A stretch of 42,104 nt of DNA from an uncultured Gemella sp. (lineage in GTDB: Bacteria > Bacillota > Bacilli > Staphylococcales > Gemellaceae), in NCBI RefSeq assembly GCF_900766305.1, contig NZ_CAAFUZ010000010.1:1-42104 (forward strand), in the 5' to 3' direction. Positions 27,366 to 36,821 of this stretch are shown one piece after another (position 1 is the stretch's first letter; the number at the start of each line of letters is the position of its first letter). The position numbers were made by a program, and so were the translations under genes. A model generated the notes under the pieces. The model worked only from the letters and a program-made list of their open reading frames with translations, was not told the origin of the DNA and did not search any database.

Positions 27366-27596
27366 CTATAATTTTAACCAAGTAAGACACACTAGTGATA
27401 TAAAAAATATTAGTCCTAGTACTACTGTAATTCTTTGTAAAACTAATTCAGCACCTCTTACTTTTTGTTTTCCAAACAGTTCTTCTGCTCCACCAGTTAA
27501 TCCAGATAGACCTCCAGATTTACTTTCTTGTAATAAAACTACTACAATTAGCAGAATACTGCTCACTATTGCCATTGTCATTAAAAAAGTGTGCAT
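27366..27596 (-). CDS. secG: Protein-export membrane protein SecG
   Basis: A 76-residue translocon subunit with two membrane helices (about 5-22 and 54-73). Between them is the cytoplasmic loop VVLLQESKSGGLSGLTGGAEELFGKQK, the SecG signature. It joins SecYE to form the export channel. AGGAGG precedes the ATG. It heads the secG-rnr-smpB group. Confidence 0.95.
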   Translation of the reverse strand: MHTFLMTMAIVSSILLIVVVLLQESKSGGLSGLTGGAEELFGKQKVRGAELVLQRITVVLGLIFFISLVCLTWLKL

Positions 27597-27672
27597 ACTC
27601 TCCTCCTAAAATAATCATTCGTTAATACAATACAATTTATATTAACACATTTTTTCAAAAAAAGCAAATTTA

Positions 27673-28752
27673 TTAAACAATCTTAGTGAAGATAATTCTT
27701 CCCGAAGATGTTTGTAAGACACTTTGTACTTCTACTTCGACAGTTTTACCAACCGAACGTTTACCATTTTCAACGACAATCATTGTCCCATCTTCAGTAT
27801 AAGCCACACCTTGATTATTCTCTTTACCTTCTCTTAATACTTGAACTTTCAATCTTTCCCCTGTTGTCAACATTGGTTTAACAGCGTTACTTAGATCATT
27901 AACATTCAGAACTTTAATTGCTTGTAAAGTAGCAAGTTTATTAAGGTTATAATCAGTTGTAATAATAGAACATTTATATTTCAAAGCATAATCTATTAAT
28001 AAATTATCAACACCTTTATGCTCATTATATTTGTACTTATTATCAATTTCAAGATCAATTTCTCTCATTTTTTGAAGATGCTCAACACAATCTAAGCCTA
28101 GACGACCTTTTGCACGTTTTAATGGATCTTCAGAATCCGAAATCAGCTGTAATTCTTTTAAAACAAATTCTGGAACAATAATCTTACCTTCTAAAAAGCC
28201 AGTTTTTGCAACATCTTGAATACGTGAATCAATTAATGCACTCGTATCTACAACTTTTGATAAAATTTTCTTTGTGTTGACTTTTGGTTCTTTTTCTTTA
28301 GGTTTATTCCCAAATTTGAATGCCGCAAAGATATTTAAAAATTCTCCTTCACGTCTATATCCTAATACCAATCCTAAGTATCCAAAGACAATATATATAA
28401 TAGCGGAAATAATTCTTCCCATTATTCCAACACCTGCTATAACATCTACCCCTGATGAAAGTAAACTAGCTAAAAGCAGACCAAGAATTAATCCAATTGT
28501 AGTAAATACAATTTTTTGGATTGGTGTATTTGTTAGACGATCTTCGATTCTTTTTAACATTGCTACGAATCTATCTGAAAATAATAAAGACATTAATACA
28601 AAAACTACTGTAGTTCCAATTGTAACAATAAGTCTTAACATCGTCTCACTCAAAGAAGCAAAAATATTATAGTATATTAATGCACTAGTTGAAAGTGTTC
28701 CTACCGTTATTCCTAGAAAAAAGGAAATAATAATTAAAACTTTTTTCAACAT
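27673..28752 (-). CDS. Membrane-anchored PIN/TRAM-domain protein (YacL-like)
   Basis: About 359 residues: four hydrophobic segments (about 1-140), then a PIN nuclease-like domain beginning KVVDTSALIDSRIQDVAK (about 165-280) with Asp residues typical of the metal site, then a C-terminal TRAM domain (about 290-355). In Bacilli the YacL gene follows radA (and disA) in the ctsR-clpC cluster, and here it follows radA directly. Biochemical function is not established; PIN implies RNA cleavage. The ATG at 28752 is preferred over GTG 28761, since AAGGAGTG is then correctly spaced. Confidence 0.88.
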   Translation of the reverse strand: MLKKVLIIISFFLGITVGTLSTSALIYYNIFASLSETMLRLIVTIGTTVVFVLMSLLFSDRFVAMLKRIEDRLTNTPIQKIVFTTIGLILGLLLASLLSSGVDVIAGVGIMGRIISAIIYIVFGYLGLVLGYRREGEFLNIFAAFKFGNKPKEKEPKVNTKKILSKVVDTSALIDSRIQDVAKTGFLEGKIIVPEFVLKELQLISDSEDPLKRAKGRLGLDCVEHLQKMREIDLEIDNKYKYNEHKGVDNLLIDYALKYKCSIITTDYNLNKLATLQAIKVLNVNDLSNAVKPMLTTGERLKVQVLREGKENNQGVAYTEDGTMIVVENGKRSVGKTVEVEVQSVLQTSSGRIIFTKIV

Positions 28753-28939
28753 AAAAATCACTCCTTTTATTATTTAATTTAAAATATAAAATTATTAATA
28801 ATACTTTAATAATAATATTTTAGAAAATATAGAGATATAAACATCCCTTCTATATATTCTACTACATTCTACTTAAAATTAACATAACTAAATCAAAAAA
28901 ATTAAAGTTTTTTTAAAATATTTTTATAAATATAAAGAC

Positions 28940-28990
28940 TAAGAGATGAATAAAGAAAATACCTCTAGTTTTCTCTCAATTCATCTCTTA
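28940..28990 (-). terminator. Hairpin terminator of radA
   Basis: A perfect 12-bp inverted repeat (TAAGAGATGAAT / ATTCATCTCTTA) has a 27-nt loop that can fold further. The following U-tract is poor, so termination may be partial. It begins 6 nt past the radA stop. The remaining A+T-rich gap up to the YacL-like gene holds no gene I can support. Confidence 0.6.
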
Positions 28991-28996
28991 TCTTTA

Positions 28997-30379
28997 TTAA
29001 AATACACTACTGAAAGCTATATCTAAGCACTCTCTGATATCCTTTACAGGAACTATCTCAATTCCATCAGGAAAATCAGAATTTTTCATATTTCCTATTG
29101 GAACTATTACTCGTTTAAAACCGTGTTTTTTAGCTTCATTAATTCTTTGCTCAATTCTGCTAACTCTTCTAACTTCTCCCGTTAAGCCAACTTCTCCAAT
29201 AAAACAATCATTCATATTTACAGCCATATCTTTAAAACTAGAAGCCACTGCCATAATTACACCTAAGTCAACAGCAGGGTCATCAATTTTTACTCCACCA
29301 GAGACTTTAACGTACACGTCTTGTTGCTGTAATAAATAACCAGCTTTTTTCTCTAAGACAGCCATTAATAATATTAACTTATTATATTCTAATCCAGTTG
29401 AAATTCTTCGCGGATTATTGAAAGCTGTTGGCGTAGTTAATGATTGTATTTCTACAAGAAGTGGTCTACTACCTTCCATAGTACTAATTATAGTCGCTCC
29501 AGCAAGGTTTTTACTTCTTTCTTCTAAAAACATTTGAGACGGATTAGCTAAATCTTCTAATCCACTATGTTTCATCTCGAAAATTCCAATTTCATTAGTT
29601 GAACCAAAACGATTTTTAACAGCTCTAAGTATTCGATAACTATGTTGACCTTCACCTTCAAAATACAGAACTGTATCTACCATATGTTCTAACATACGAG
29701 GACCCGCAATTGTTCCTTCCTTAGTAACATGCCCAACTATAAATATTGCTATATTTAAACTCTTAGCAATTTTCATTAATTGTTGAGTACATTCTCTAAC
29801 CTGGGTAATACTACCTGGAGAATTCTCCAAATTAGGATTATAAATTGTCTGAATTGAATCAATTACTAAAAACTGGGGCTTTATTTTTTTTACCACTTGA
29901 TAAATTAAATTAAGATCAGTCTGTGCATAAACAAAAAGTTCATCCGTATTATTCTTTAATCTATCAGCTCTTATTTTAACCTGTCTTACTGACTCTTCCC
30001 CAGTTACATATAGAACATCATGTTCTTTTGCTAAGTATGCTGAAATCTGTAGAAGTAATGTAGATTTCCCAATACCTGGATCTCCTCCTAAAAGTACCAA
30101 AGATCCACCAACAACTCCACCACCAAGAACCCTATTTAATTCACTACTGTCCGTTAGAGTCCTCGGTACATCCTGTGTAGAAACTGATTTTAGTTTCCCA
30201 GCTTCTACACGCTCTGTATCGTTTGTTTTTACTTCAAATTCTGTGTGTTTTGTCGCCTTTTTTGCTTCGACTACTTCTTCCATAGATGCCCATTTTTTAC
30301 AATTTGGACATCTTCCCATATATTTTAAACTCTGGTAACCACAGACATTACATTCGTATTTTACATTTACCTTAGCCAT
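28997..30379 (-). CDS. radA: DNA repair protein RadA (Sms)
   Basis: A 460-residue recombination protein, a DnaB-like helicase in branch migration. The N-terminal Cys4 zinc finger is formed by Cys10, Cys13, Cys24 and Cys27. Walker A is GGDPGIGKST (98-107), the RadA-specific KNRFG motif lies at about 255, and the C-terminal domain is Lon-protease-like without a catalytic Ser/Lys pair apparent. Its ATG lies 2 nt after the clpC stop, with AAGAGG inside the clpC end, so translation is coupled. It is part of the ctsR-clpC-radA operon. Confidence 0.96.
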   Translation of the reverse strand: MAKVNVKYECNVCGYQSLKYMGRCPNCKKWASMEEVVEAKKATKHTEFEVKTNDTERVEAGKLKSVSTQDVPRTLTDSSELNRVLGGGVVGGSLVLLGGDPGIGKSTLLLQISAYLAKEHDVLYVTGEESVRQVKIRADRLKNNTDELFVYAQTDLNLIYQVVKKIKPQFLVIDSIQTIYNPNLENSPGSITQVRECTQQLMKIAKSLNIAIFIVGHVTKEGTIAGPRMLEHMVDTVLYFEGEGQHSYRILRAVKNRFGSTNEIGIFEMKHSGLEDLANPSQMFLEERSKNLAGATIISTMEGSRPLLVEIQSLTTPTAFNNPRRISTGLEYNKLILLMAVLEKKAGYLLQQQDVYVKVSGGVKIDDPAVDLGVIMAVASSFKDMAVNMNDCFIGEVGLTGEVRRVSRIEQRINEAKKHGFKRVIVPIGNMKNSDFPDGIEIVPVKDIRECLDIAFSSVF

Positions 30380-30381
30380 AA

Positions 30382-32856
30382 CTACCTCTTAGTCTTCTTT
30401 ACAACAAAACTATCTTTTTTATAATCAATATTGATTATTCCTGTTAATTCAGGATTTTGTAATAGTTCTTCGCTTAGTAAATCTTCAATATTTTTTTGAA
30501 TACTTCGTTTTAATGGACGAGCTCCGTATTCTTTTATACTACCATCTTCAACAATTTTAGCCATTGCTTTCTTCGTAAGTTTAATAGTAATATTTCTATC
30601 TTCTAATCTCTTAAATAAACCATCTATTAGTAATTCAGAAATTTTTTCCAACTCTTCTTTTTCTAGAGTCTTGAAGACGATTATATCATCAATCCTATTT
30701 AAGAATTCTGGACGATATTGTTTTTTCAATGCTTCCATCATAGTGTTTTGAACATTCTTATAATCATTCTTAATAGAATCACTACCTCCAAAACCTACAA
30801 ATTTTTGATCATTAAGTTCACTAACACCGACATTTGAAGTCATTATAATAATTGTATTTTTAAAATCGATCACACGTCCTGATGCATCAGTTAAACGTCC
30901 ATCATCCAATACTTGTAAAAGAATATTAAAGATTGATGGGTGAGCTTTTTCAATTTCGTCAAATAGAACTACTGAATATGGTTTTTGACGAACCTGTTCA
31001 GATAATTGTCCTGCCTCTTCATATCCTACGTATCCTGGAGGCGCTCCTACCAATCTACTAATAGAGTGCGGTTCCATATATTCACTCATATCTATACGAA
31101 TCATATTATCTTCTGAACTAAATAAAGCTTCTGATAAACTTTTAGCAAGTTCTGTTTTCCCTACACCTGTAGGTCCTAGGAAAATAAAACTTCCTATTGG
31201 TCTGTTAGGTGCTTTAAATCCGCTTCTTGCTCTTCTAACAGCTTTGGCTAAACTAACTACAGCCTCATCCTGACCAATAACTCTCTTATGTAAAATTTCT
31301 TCTAGTTTTAGCAGTCGTTCACTTTCAGATTCTGTTAATTTTGTAACTGGAACTCCTGTCCAAGCAGCAAGAACTTCAGCTATGTGTTCAGAAGTAATCT
31401 TAATTTTATCTTTTGATAAACTATCTTGCCAAGAAATTTTGAATTCTTCGATTTTACTAATTACCTTATTAACTTCATCACGTTTTTTAGCTGCTATTTC
31501 GAATTCTTGGTTAATAACAGCTCTGTCTTTTTCTTTGTTTAATCGAGTAAGCTCATCTTCATACTCTTTTAATTTATCTGGTGATTTATAATATCTTAGT
31601 TTAACTTTAGAACATGCCTCATCTATTAGATCTATTGCTTTATCAGGTAGACATCTGTCTGTGATATAAGTTGTGCTTAATTTTACAGCTGAGCAAATAG
31701 CTTCATCTAATATTTCTACATCATGATGTTCTTCATATTTAGGTCGTAGTCCTTCAAGAATTTTAATAGAATCTTCAGTACTTGGTTCTTCAACCTTAAT
31801 TGGTTGGAAACGACGTTCTAAGGCTGCATCTTTTTCAAAATATTTTCTATATTCTTCAGTTGTTGTAGCACCGATACATTGAATTAAACCACGAGATAAG
31901 GCAGGTTTAAGAATATTTGATGCATCCGCACTTCCTTCACTACCACCAGCTCCAATAATCGTATGAATTTCATCTATGAATAAAATAATATCTCCTGCAT
32001 CTTCAATCTCTGCAATTATATTTTTTAATCTTTCTTCAAATTCACCACGATACTTAGTACCAGCAAGTAATGTACCCATGTCTAATACCATTACTCTCTT
32101 TCCTAATAAATTACTAGGAACATTTTGTGAAACGATTCTTTCTGCTAAACCTTCTACTATCGCTGTTTTCCCTACTCCAGGTTCTCCAATTAATACAGGA
32201 TTATTCTTAGTACGTCTATTTAAAATTTCGATCATACGAGTAATTTCTTTATCCCGTGCTAATACAGGATCTAGTTTATTATTAAATGCATCTCTAGTTA
32301 AATCTTTCGCTAAAGAATTTAATGTTTTAGTTTTTGAGGAACTATTCTCAGATTCTGCAATTTTTTTAAATCCTTCATACAATTTAGATACCAATGCATG
32401 ATTTTTTTTCACTAAATCAAATAATTCATCAACCAAAGTATCGACATTTATTCCTAATTTATCAGTTAATAAACGTACAGCTGTACCAGTCTCTTCTTCA
32501 AGTAAAGATAATAACAAGTGTTCACTAGTAACAACAAAACTAGAAGTGTCGTCAGCATATCTTTGGCTATTTTCTATCGTTCTAACTGCTCCATTTGTAT
32601 AATCTATTTTCATTAAAACATTACGATAAAAATCTGTTCCTTCTAATTCTGCTTCATAAAAGTCTACCACACTTTTTCTAAAATCGTCATAGTAAACACC
32701 ATGCCTGTTAAGCACCTTGCAAGATATTGTATTTTGCATACTCAACATAGCTAATAATAAATGTTCTGTTCCTACAGCTTTAACTCCAAAATCATTTGCT
32801 TCTTCTTTTGCTGTTGTTAATACCATAAGGGCCGTTTCATTAAATCTTATATACAT
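30382..32856 (-). CDS. clpC: AAA+ protease unfoldase ClpC
   Basis: An 824-residue HSP100 ATPase that unfolds substrates for ClpP. The N-terminal Clp-N repeats span about 1-150. The first AAA+ module has Walker A GEPGVGKT (224-231), then comes a coiled-coil middle domain with a UVR-like stretch (INQEFEIAAKKRDEV, about 450-464). The second AAA+ module has Walker A GPTGVGKT and the ClpP-contact loop region (KNDYKNVQNTM near it is variable). AAGGGG before the ATG overlaps the ctsR end, 4 nt away. The operon is CtsR-controlled. McsA and McsB, which usually sit between ctsR and clpC in Bacillus, are absent. Confidence 0.97.
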   Translation of the reverse strand: MYIRFNETALMVLTTAKEEANDFGVKAVGTEHLLLAMLSMQNTISCKVLNRHGVYYDDFRKSVVDFYEAELEGTDFYRNVLMKIDYTNGAVRTIENSQRYADDTSSFVVTSEHLLLSLLEEETGTAVRLLTDKLGINVDTLVDELFDLVKKNHALVSKLYEGFKKIAESENSSSKTKTLNSLAKDLTRDAFNNKLDPVLARDKEITRMIEILNRRTKNNPVLIGEPGVGKTAIVEGLAERIVSQNVPSNLLGKRVMVLDMGTLLAGTKYRGEFEERLKNIIAEIEDAGDIILFIDEIHTIIGAGGSEGSADASNILKPALSRGLIQCIGATTTEEYRKYFEKDAALERRFQPIKVEEPSTEDSIKILEGLRPKYEEHHDVEILDEAICSAVKLSTTYITDRCLPDKAIDLIDEACSKVKLRYYKSPDKLKEYEDELTRLNKEKDRAVINQEFEIAAKKRDEVNKVISKIEEFKISWQDSLSKDKIKITSEHIAEVLAAWTGVPVTKLTESESERLLKLEEILHKRVIGQDEAVVSLAKAVRRARSGFKAPNRPIGSFIFLGPTGVGKTELAKSLSEALFSSEDNMIRIDMSEYMEPHSISRLVGAPPGYVGYEEAGQLSEQVRQKPYSVVLFDEIEKAHPSIFNILLQVLDDGRLTDASGRVIDFKNTIIIMTSNVGVSELNDQKFVGFGGSDSIKNDYKNVQNTMMEALKKQYRPEFLNRIDDIIVFKTLEKEELEKISELLIDGLFKRLEDRNITIKLTKKAMAKIVEDGSIKEYGARPLKRSIQKNIEDLLSEELLQNPELTGIINIDYKKDSFVVKKTKR

Positions 32857-32860
32857 AACA

Positions 32861-33382
32861 TCATCCCCTTTTATTATATTTTATATTTGTTAAAAATCTT
32901 ATTGTTAGATCCTTAATATTTGCTTTGGTTTGATTAATCATTTCTTCAGCACTATTTTCATCAATACAATCTAAAAATTGATTATGAACCGCTGTAACAA
33001 TCTCAATACTATCTATAAAGTGATTATAATCAAATTTATCAATATACTCTTTATCCAGTAGTATTTTAGCTAATCTAATAGCCTCATCTATTTCAACTAT
33101 CTCATTCTCTACTGTCTCAATTAAATAATCAATGTAGTCTTTATTTGCGTGAAGAGTTATTTTGGTGATTCTGATGAATCCACCTCCACCTCGCTTACTC
33201 TCAATTATAAATCCGTGTTCTGGTGTAAATCTTGTCTTTATTACATAGTTTAATTGAGATGGTACACAGTCAAATTTTTGTGCAACGTTACTTCTTTTTA
33301 TAATTATATGATCTTCTGACGCCTCATTAAATAAGCCCATAATATATTGTTCAAGTATATCAGTCATATTACTATTATTCAT
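32861..33382 (-). CDS. ctsR: Class III heat-shock repressor CtsR
   Basis: A 173-residue transcriptional repressor of clp genes. The N-terminal winged helix-turn-helix (about 1-75) includes the Gly-rich thermosensing wing ESKRGGGGFIRI (61-72), with Arg64 where McsB phosphorylates the Bacillus protein. The C-terminal four-helix part is the dimerisation domain. GGAGGT precedes the ATG. The stop is TGA, so TGA is a functional stop codon in this genome. A CtsR box lies in its own leader, which indicates autoregulation. Confidence 0.95.
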   Translation of the reverse strand: MNNSNMTDILEQYIMGLFNEASEDHIIIKRSNVAQKFDCVPSQLNYVIKTRFTPEHGFIIESKRGGGGFIRITKITLHANKDYIDYLIETVENEIVEIDEAIRLAKILLDKEYIDKFDYNHFIDSIEIVTAVHNQFLDCIDENSAEEMINQTKANIKDLTIRFLTNIKYNKRG

Positions 33383-33397
33383 AAGAGCACCTCCTTT

Positions 33398-33414
33398 ATT
33401 GACTAAAATTGACC
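33398..33414 (-). promoter_or_regulatory. CtsR operator in front of ctsR-clpC
   Basis: On the minus strand the heptads GGTCAAT-TTT-AGTCAAT match RGTCAAA-N3-RGTCAAA, with T for A at the last base of each. The site lies just downstream of the -10 hexamer and immediately before the ribosome binding site, so bound repressor would block initiation or elongation. Confidence 0.82.
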
Positions 33415-33422
33415 TTTATTAA

Positions 33423-33451
33423 ATTATACTACATCTACAATATTTTGTACA
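33423..33451 (-). promoter_or_regulatory. Promoter of ctsR-clpC-radA
   Basis: On the minus strand TGTACA (33446-33451) and TATAAT (33423-33428) have 17-bp spacing. The perfect -10 lies 41 nt upstream of the ctsR ATG. Confidence 0.7.
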
Positions 33452-33486
33452 CAAAAAACATTGATTTTTAGGCATATATAAATAAA

Positions 33487-33543
33487 AATGAACGACTCAA
33501 AAATCATGATTTAAAAAAATCTATTCTTCCTGAGTCATTCATT
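33487..33543 (-). terminator. Terminator of pbuX, related to the intergenic repeat at 20.2 kb
   Basis: On the minus strand AATGAATGACTC / GAGTCGTTCATT form a 12-bp stem with one mismatch, then TTTTATTTATA. The plus-strand arm GACTCAAAAATCATGATTT repeats the left arm of the element at 20204-20222 with a single difference (C-A for C-G). A copy of a dispersed hairpin repeat thus serves as the pbuX terminator. Confidence 0.7.
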
Positions 33544-33597
33544 ATAATTCTATTTTCTAATTAAAGTATTTAGATTAAAAATATTTATCTCTATTAG

Positions 33598-34860
33598 TTA
33601 GTTGTTTTTTAGTTTTGATTTTCTATTAAAAATCAGATTCATTACAATCGCAACTATTGTTCCTAGTACAATACCACTATCAGTAAACATACGGATAAAG
33701 CTTGGTAACTGAGAAAATGCTGTAGGAACTGTTGTTACACCTAATCCTAAACCAACAGAACAAGCAATTATCATAAGATTTTCTTGTTTAGCAAAATCAG
33801 TATTCCCTAACATTTTCACACCATATGCAAGTACCATACCAAACATACTAATCATTGCTCCACCAAGTACTGGTTGGGGTACGATTGTAGCTAAAGCTCC
33901 AATTTTTGGAATTGATCCAAAAACTAGAAGTAACAGTACCATTACATACATTACTTTTTTACTTTTTACACCCGAAATTTGTACAAGTCCTACGTTTTGA
34001 GAATAAGTAGTATATGGGAAGGCATTTACTAATGATCCAATCATAACCGCTAATCCTTCTGCTAAATATCCTCTTCTTAAATCTGGTTCTTTAACCTCTT
34101 GATTACAGATATTTCCTAGGGCATAATATACACCAGTCGATTCAATCATACTAACTATTCCAACTATAACAAATGTTAAAATCGCACTTATATTAAATTC
34201 GAAACTAGCGAACTTAAACGGTGTTGGATGTTGGAACCAACCTGCTTGTGTAACTTCTGTTAAACTTACCATTCCCATAAAACTAGCAATAATAGTTCCT
34301 GATACTAACCCTAATAAAATTGCTATTGATTGAATAAATCCAGTAGAAAATTTATAAATTACTAAAATAATTGCAAGCGTAATACATGCCAATACTATGT
34401 TTTTTGGATTTCCAAAATCTTTCGATCCTTGTCCACCTGCAATATAATTCATCGCAACTGGTACTAATGTAATACCTATAATTGTTACAACACTACCTGT
34501 AACTACTGGTGGGAATAACTTAGCTACCTTAGCAAAAAATGGTGCTATTACAACTACCACTAACCCTGAAACAAAAATTGCTCCATACATAGTTGGTAAT
34601 CCTGAACTATTTCCTATAGCTATCATCGGCGCAACTGCTGTGAAAGTACATCCAAGAACAACAGGTAACCCAATACCTGTAAATTTACCTTTATATACTT
34701 GTAAGAATGTTGCCACCCCACACATAAAAATATCAACTGACACTAAATAAGTTGTTTGTTCTGCTGAAAGACCTAGGCCTCCAGCAACAATTATCGGTAC
34801 AATTACCGCCCCTGCGTACATCGCCAGTACGTGCTGTAAACTTAAAATAAAAGTTTTCAA
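33598..34860 (-). CDS. pbuX: Xanthine/guanine permease (NCS2 family)
   Basis: A 420-residue nucleobase:proton symporter with about 14 membrane segments. It starts LSLQHVLAMYAGAVIVPIIVAGGLGLS, the NCS2 opening. SMIESTGVYYALGNICNQ contains the substrate-site Glu of TM8, and NAFPYTTYSQNVGLVQISGVKSK is the TM10 signature of the xanthine subgroup. A guanine-class riboswitch and terminator in its leader support a purine substrate. The ATG lies 9 nt after AAGGAG. It is transcribed alone. Confidence 0.92.
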   Translation of the reverse strand: MKTFILSLQHVLAMYAGAVIVPIIVAGGLGLSAEQTTYLVSVDIFMCGVATFLQVYKGKFTGIGLPVVLGCTFTAVAPMIAIGNSSGLPTMYGAIFVSGLVVVVIAPFFAKVAKLFPPVVTGSVVTIIGITLVPVAMNYIAGGQGSKDFGNPKNIVLACITLAIILVIYKFSTGFIQSIAILLGLVSGTIIASFMGMVSLTEVTQAGWFQHPTPFKFASFEFNISAILTFVIVGIVSMIESTGVYYALGNICNQEVKEPDLRRGYLAEGLAVMIGSLVNAFPYTTYSQNVGLVQISGVKSKKVMYVMVLLLLVFGSIPKIGALATIVPQPVLGGAMISMFGMVLAYGVKMLGNTDFAKQENLMIIACSVGLGLGVTTVPTAFSQLPSFIRMFTDSGIVLGTIVAIVMNLIFNRKSKLKNN

Positions 34861-34913
34861 GATTCTTTTCTCCTTAGTTATATATTATTTTTGACAAATA
34901 TAACTATATAAAT

Positions 34914-34948
34914 ACAAAAAATCACCTATAATTACTTATAGGCGATTT
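34914..34948 (-). terminator. Riboswitch-controlled terminator upstream of pbuX
   Basis: On the minus strand AAATCGCCTATAA / TTATAGGTGATTT form a 13-bp stem (one G-U pair) with a 4-nt loop, then UUUUG. It lies between the purine aptamer and the pbuX ATG, in the position of the expression platform. Confidence 0.85.
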
Positions 34949-35011
34949 AAAATTCTACTACAAATAGTTACTTTAAAAATTAATTCAAAGTAATAATATT
35001 ATAATAAGAAT

Positions 35012-35080
35012 GCCCATAGTCATCAAATTTACGGTCTGATGGTAGAAACTTGCAAGCCATATTCTTGCCTTTATATGTGC
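35012..35080 (-). promoter_or_regulatory. Purine riboswitch, guanine class
   Basis: On the minus strand the 69-nt aptamer has the P1 arms GCACATA / TATGGGC and the conserved core AGTTTCTACC, CCGTAAA and GACTATG. L2 and L3 carry the loop-loop sequences. The specificity base (C in GACTATG) marks a guanine/hypoxanthine/xanthine binder; adenine types have T there. With the downstream terminator this is an OFF switch for pbuX. The remaining leader in the 34861-35198 gap holds nothing else. Confidence 0.95.
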
Positions 35081-35101
35081 TATATTTTGTCTGTACAATA
35101 T

Positions 35102-35130
35102 ATAATAACAATTTTCAAAATGATTTTCAA
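35102..35130 (-). promoter_or_regulatory. Promoter of pbuX
   Basis: On the minus strand TTGAAA (35125-35130) and TATTAT (35102-35107) have 17-bp spacing, just upstream of the aptamer. Confidence 0.7.
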
Positions 35131-35198
35131 GTGTTATCTATTTTTTCTTTTACATTTTCATCATTAATTAAAATTTATACTATATGTATGCTAATTAT

Positions 35199-36131
35199 TT
35201 ATTCTATTACCTTTAATTTTCCTCTAAAGTCATCTAAACTTGAGTACCCTTTTTCTTTCATCACTTCTTGAAGTTCTTTAGTTAGTCTAGTAAAAACTGA
35301 AACTCCCTCTTTATGTAAAGTTGTTCCTACTTGAACTAAATCCGCACCACATAAAATATGTTCAAATACATCTTTACCATTTATTACTCCACCAGTTCCA
35401 ATAATTTTTATACTTGGATTCAAGCGTTCCCTAAATGCACGAACATTAGCTAATGCTGTTGGTTTTATATATTCTCCACCTAGTCCACCAAATCCACCTT
35501 TTGGCTTAATAACTACTTGTTCTTTATCTAAATCAATATATAAACCATTTCCTACACTATTTACACTATTCACATATGTAAGAGGATATTTATTAAGAAT
35601 TTTAGCCATTTCATCAAAATGAGCAATATCGAAATATGGAGGTAGTTTTACCCCAATAGGTTTTGTAAAGAATGTGAATACCTCAGCTAATAATTTGTCT
35701 GTAAGTTCAAAATCATAAGCAATCTGAGGTTTTCCTGGTACATTTGGACATGATAGATTAAATTCAGTCACACCTTCATATTCACTCTCTTGAATTTTCT
35801 TTAATAGAGCAATATTTTCATCATAACTCATACCTGTTACCGATAAAAATTGCAATTTTGCACCTGATCTTTGACGTTCAATAACATAATCTAAATAATA
35901 ATCTAAACCATTATTTGGCAACCCCATTGAATTTATACTTCCTAAAGCAGTATCATAATATCTTGGTTCAGGGTTACCTAATCTGTAATCTCTAGTTGCA
36001 GTTTTTGTAACAAAAGCCCCCGCTTCACTATTCGCTAATTCATCTAGCTCCTTTATCGTCATACAGTGTACCCCGGATGCATTCATTAACGGATTAGATA
36101 ATTCTACATCTAAAAAATTTGTTTTTAACAT
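35199..36131 (-). CDS. pyrD: Dihydroorotate dehydrogenase, class 1A (fumarate type)
   Basis: A 310-residue cytosolic FMN enzyme of pyrimidine synthesis. Class 1A features are [19 protein letters not shown], the Lys in [26 protein letters not shown] and the active-site Cys128 in [44 protein letters not shown] is the FMN-phosphate site. Class 1A enzymes are homodimers that use fumarate as acceptor, as in lactococci and streptococci. AGGAGGT precedes the ATG. No other pyr gene is adjacent, so it is a stand-alone unit just upstream of the pbuX transcription unit. Confidence 0.95.
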   Translation of the reverse strand: MLKTNFLDVELSNPLMNASGVHCMTIKELDELANSEAGAFVTKTATRDYRLGNPEPRYYDTALGSINSMGLPNNGLDYYLDYVIERQRSGAKLQFLSVTGMSYDENIALLKKIQESEYEGVTEFNLSCPNVPGKPQIAYDFELTDKLLAEVFTFFTKPIGVKLPPYFDIAHFDEMAKILNKYPLTYVNSVNSVGNGLYIDLDKEQVVIKPKGGFGGLGGEYIKPTALANVRAFRERLNPSIKIIGTGGVINGKDVFEHILCGADLVQVGTTLHKEGVSVFTRLTKELQEVMKEKGYSSLDDFRGKLKVIE

Positions 36132-36222
36132 TCTTCATACCTCCTATGTATAATATTAATAACAGTTTATCATAAATTACTCTTAATAACCATTGTTAAA
36201 ACTAGTTTAGATGTATATTGAA

Positions 36223-36267
36223 TAAAAAAAAGAAGAATTATAGAAAATCAATTTTATCTATAATTCT
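36223..36267 (-). terminator. Terminator of the DUF302 gene
   Basis: On the minus strand AGAATTATAGA / TCTATAATTCT form an 11-bp perfect stem with a 12-nt loop, followed by TCTTTTTTTT. It lies 40 nt after the stop. Confidence 0.85.
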
Positions 36268-36306
36268 CCTTATTTAATTTTCTTATCTAAAATAAACAAT
36301 TCTTAA

Positions 36307-36684
36307 TTATACTTCTAGATACTTAATGATATCTAAATACAAATTATCCATTTTTGGTAAAATGTCTTTTATTCTATCAGAATGTTCTTCTTTTAACCAT
36401 GAAGTAGGTTTTTCATATAATACTTCTGTTTTATCATCTCTCTTAATAAGTAATAATTTAAGTGGTAGGTTAAAACTTAGATATAAGTCATCTTGCATTA
36501 GTAAGGTTCCTACTTTTGGATTACCAAATACTACATATTGAATATCCTCTAATTCTAAACCAACATTTTTAGCATATTCTCCTTGGTTTATATTTAAAAA
36601 TTGGTGAATGTTATTTTTTTCTAAATATTCATCTACTCTTGATTTTACATTGACAAATTCATCATTAATTAGATATTTTTCCAT
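36307..36684 (-). CDS. DUF302-family protein
   Basis: A 125-residue soluble protein. The central VFGNPKVGTLLMQDDLYLSFNLPLKLLLIKRDDKTEVLYEKPTSWL (about 52-97) carries the DUF302 pattern NP-x-x-G-x-x-L-M ... LPL-x-x-L. This is a small alpha/beta fold found alone or fused to other domains, with no settled function. AGAGG precedes the ATG. It is monocistronic, with a strong terminator. Confidence 0.75.
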   Translation of the reverse strand: MEKYLINDEFVNVKSRVDEYLEKNNIHQFLNINQGEYAKNVGLELEDIQYVVFGNPKVGTLLMQDDLYLSFNLPLKLLLIKRDDKTEVLYEKPTSWLKEEHSDRIKDILPKMDNLYLDIIKYLEV

Positions 36685-36821
36685 AATTTACCTCTTTTTA
36701 CTATTATTGAGTTTATTTGATTTCATAATACACTAATTATCTACTTTTGTCATCAATTTAGTTTTCAAGAAATTATAAATTTTGGCAATTAAGAAGTAGT
36801 ATTTCTAAATTCACCAATAAC

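Noticed and set aside
35050..35271. Plus-strand 73-codon frame over the pbuX leader
   Set aside because: It runs antisense through the riboswitch and the end of pyrD, with no ribosome binding site.
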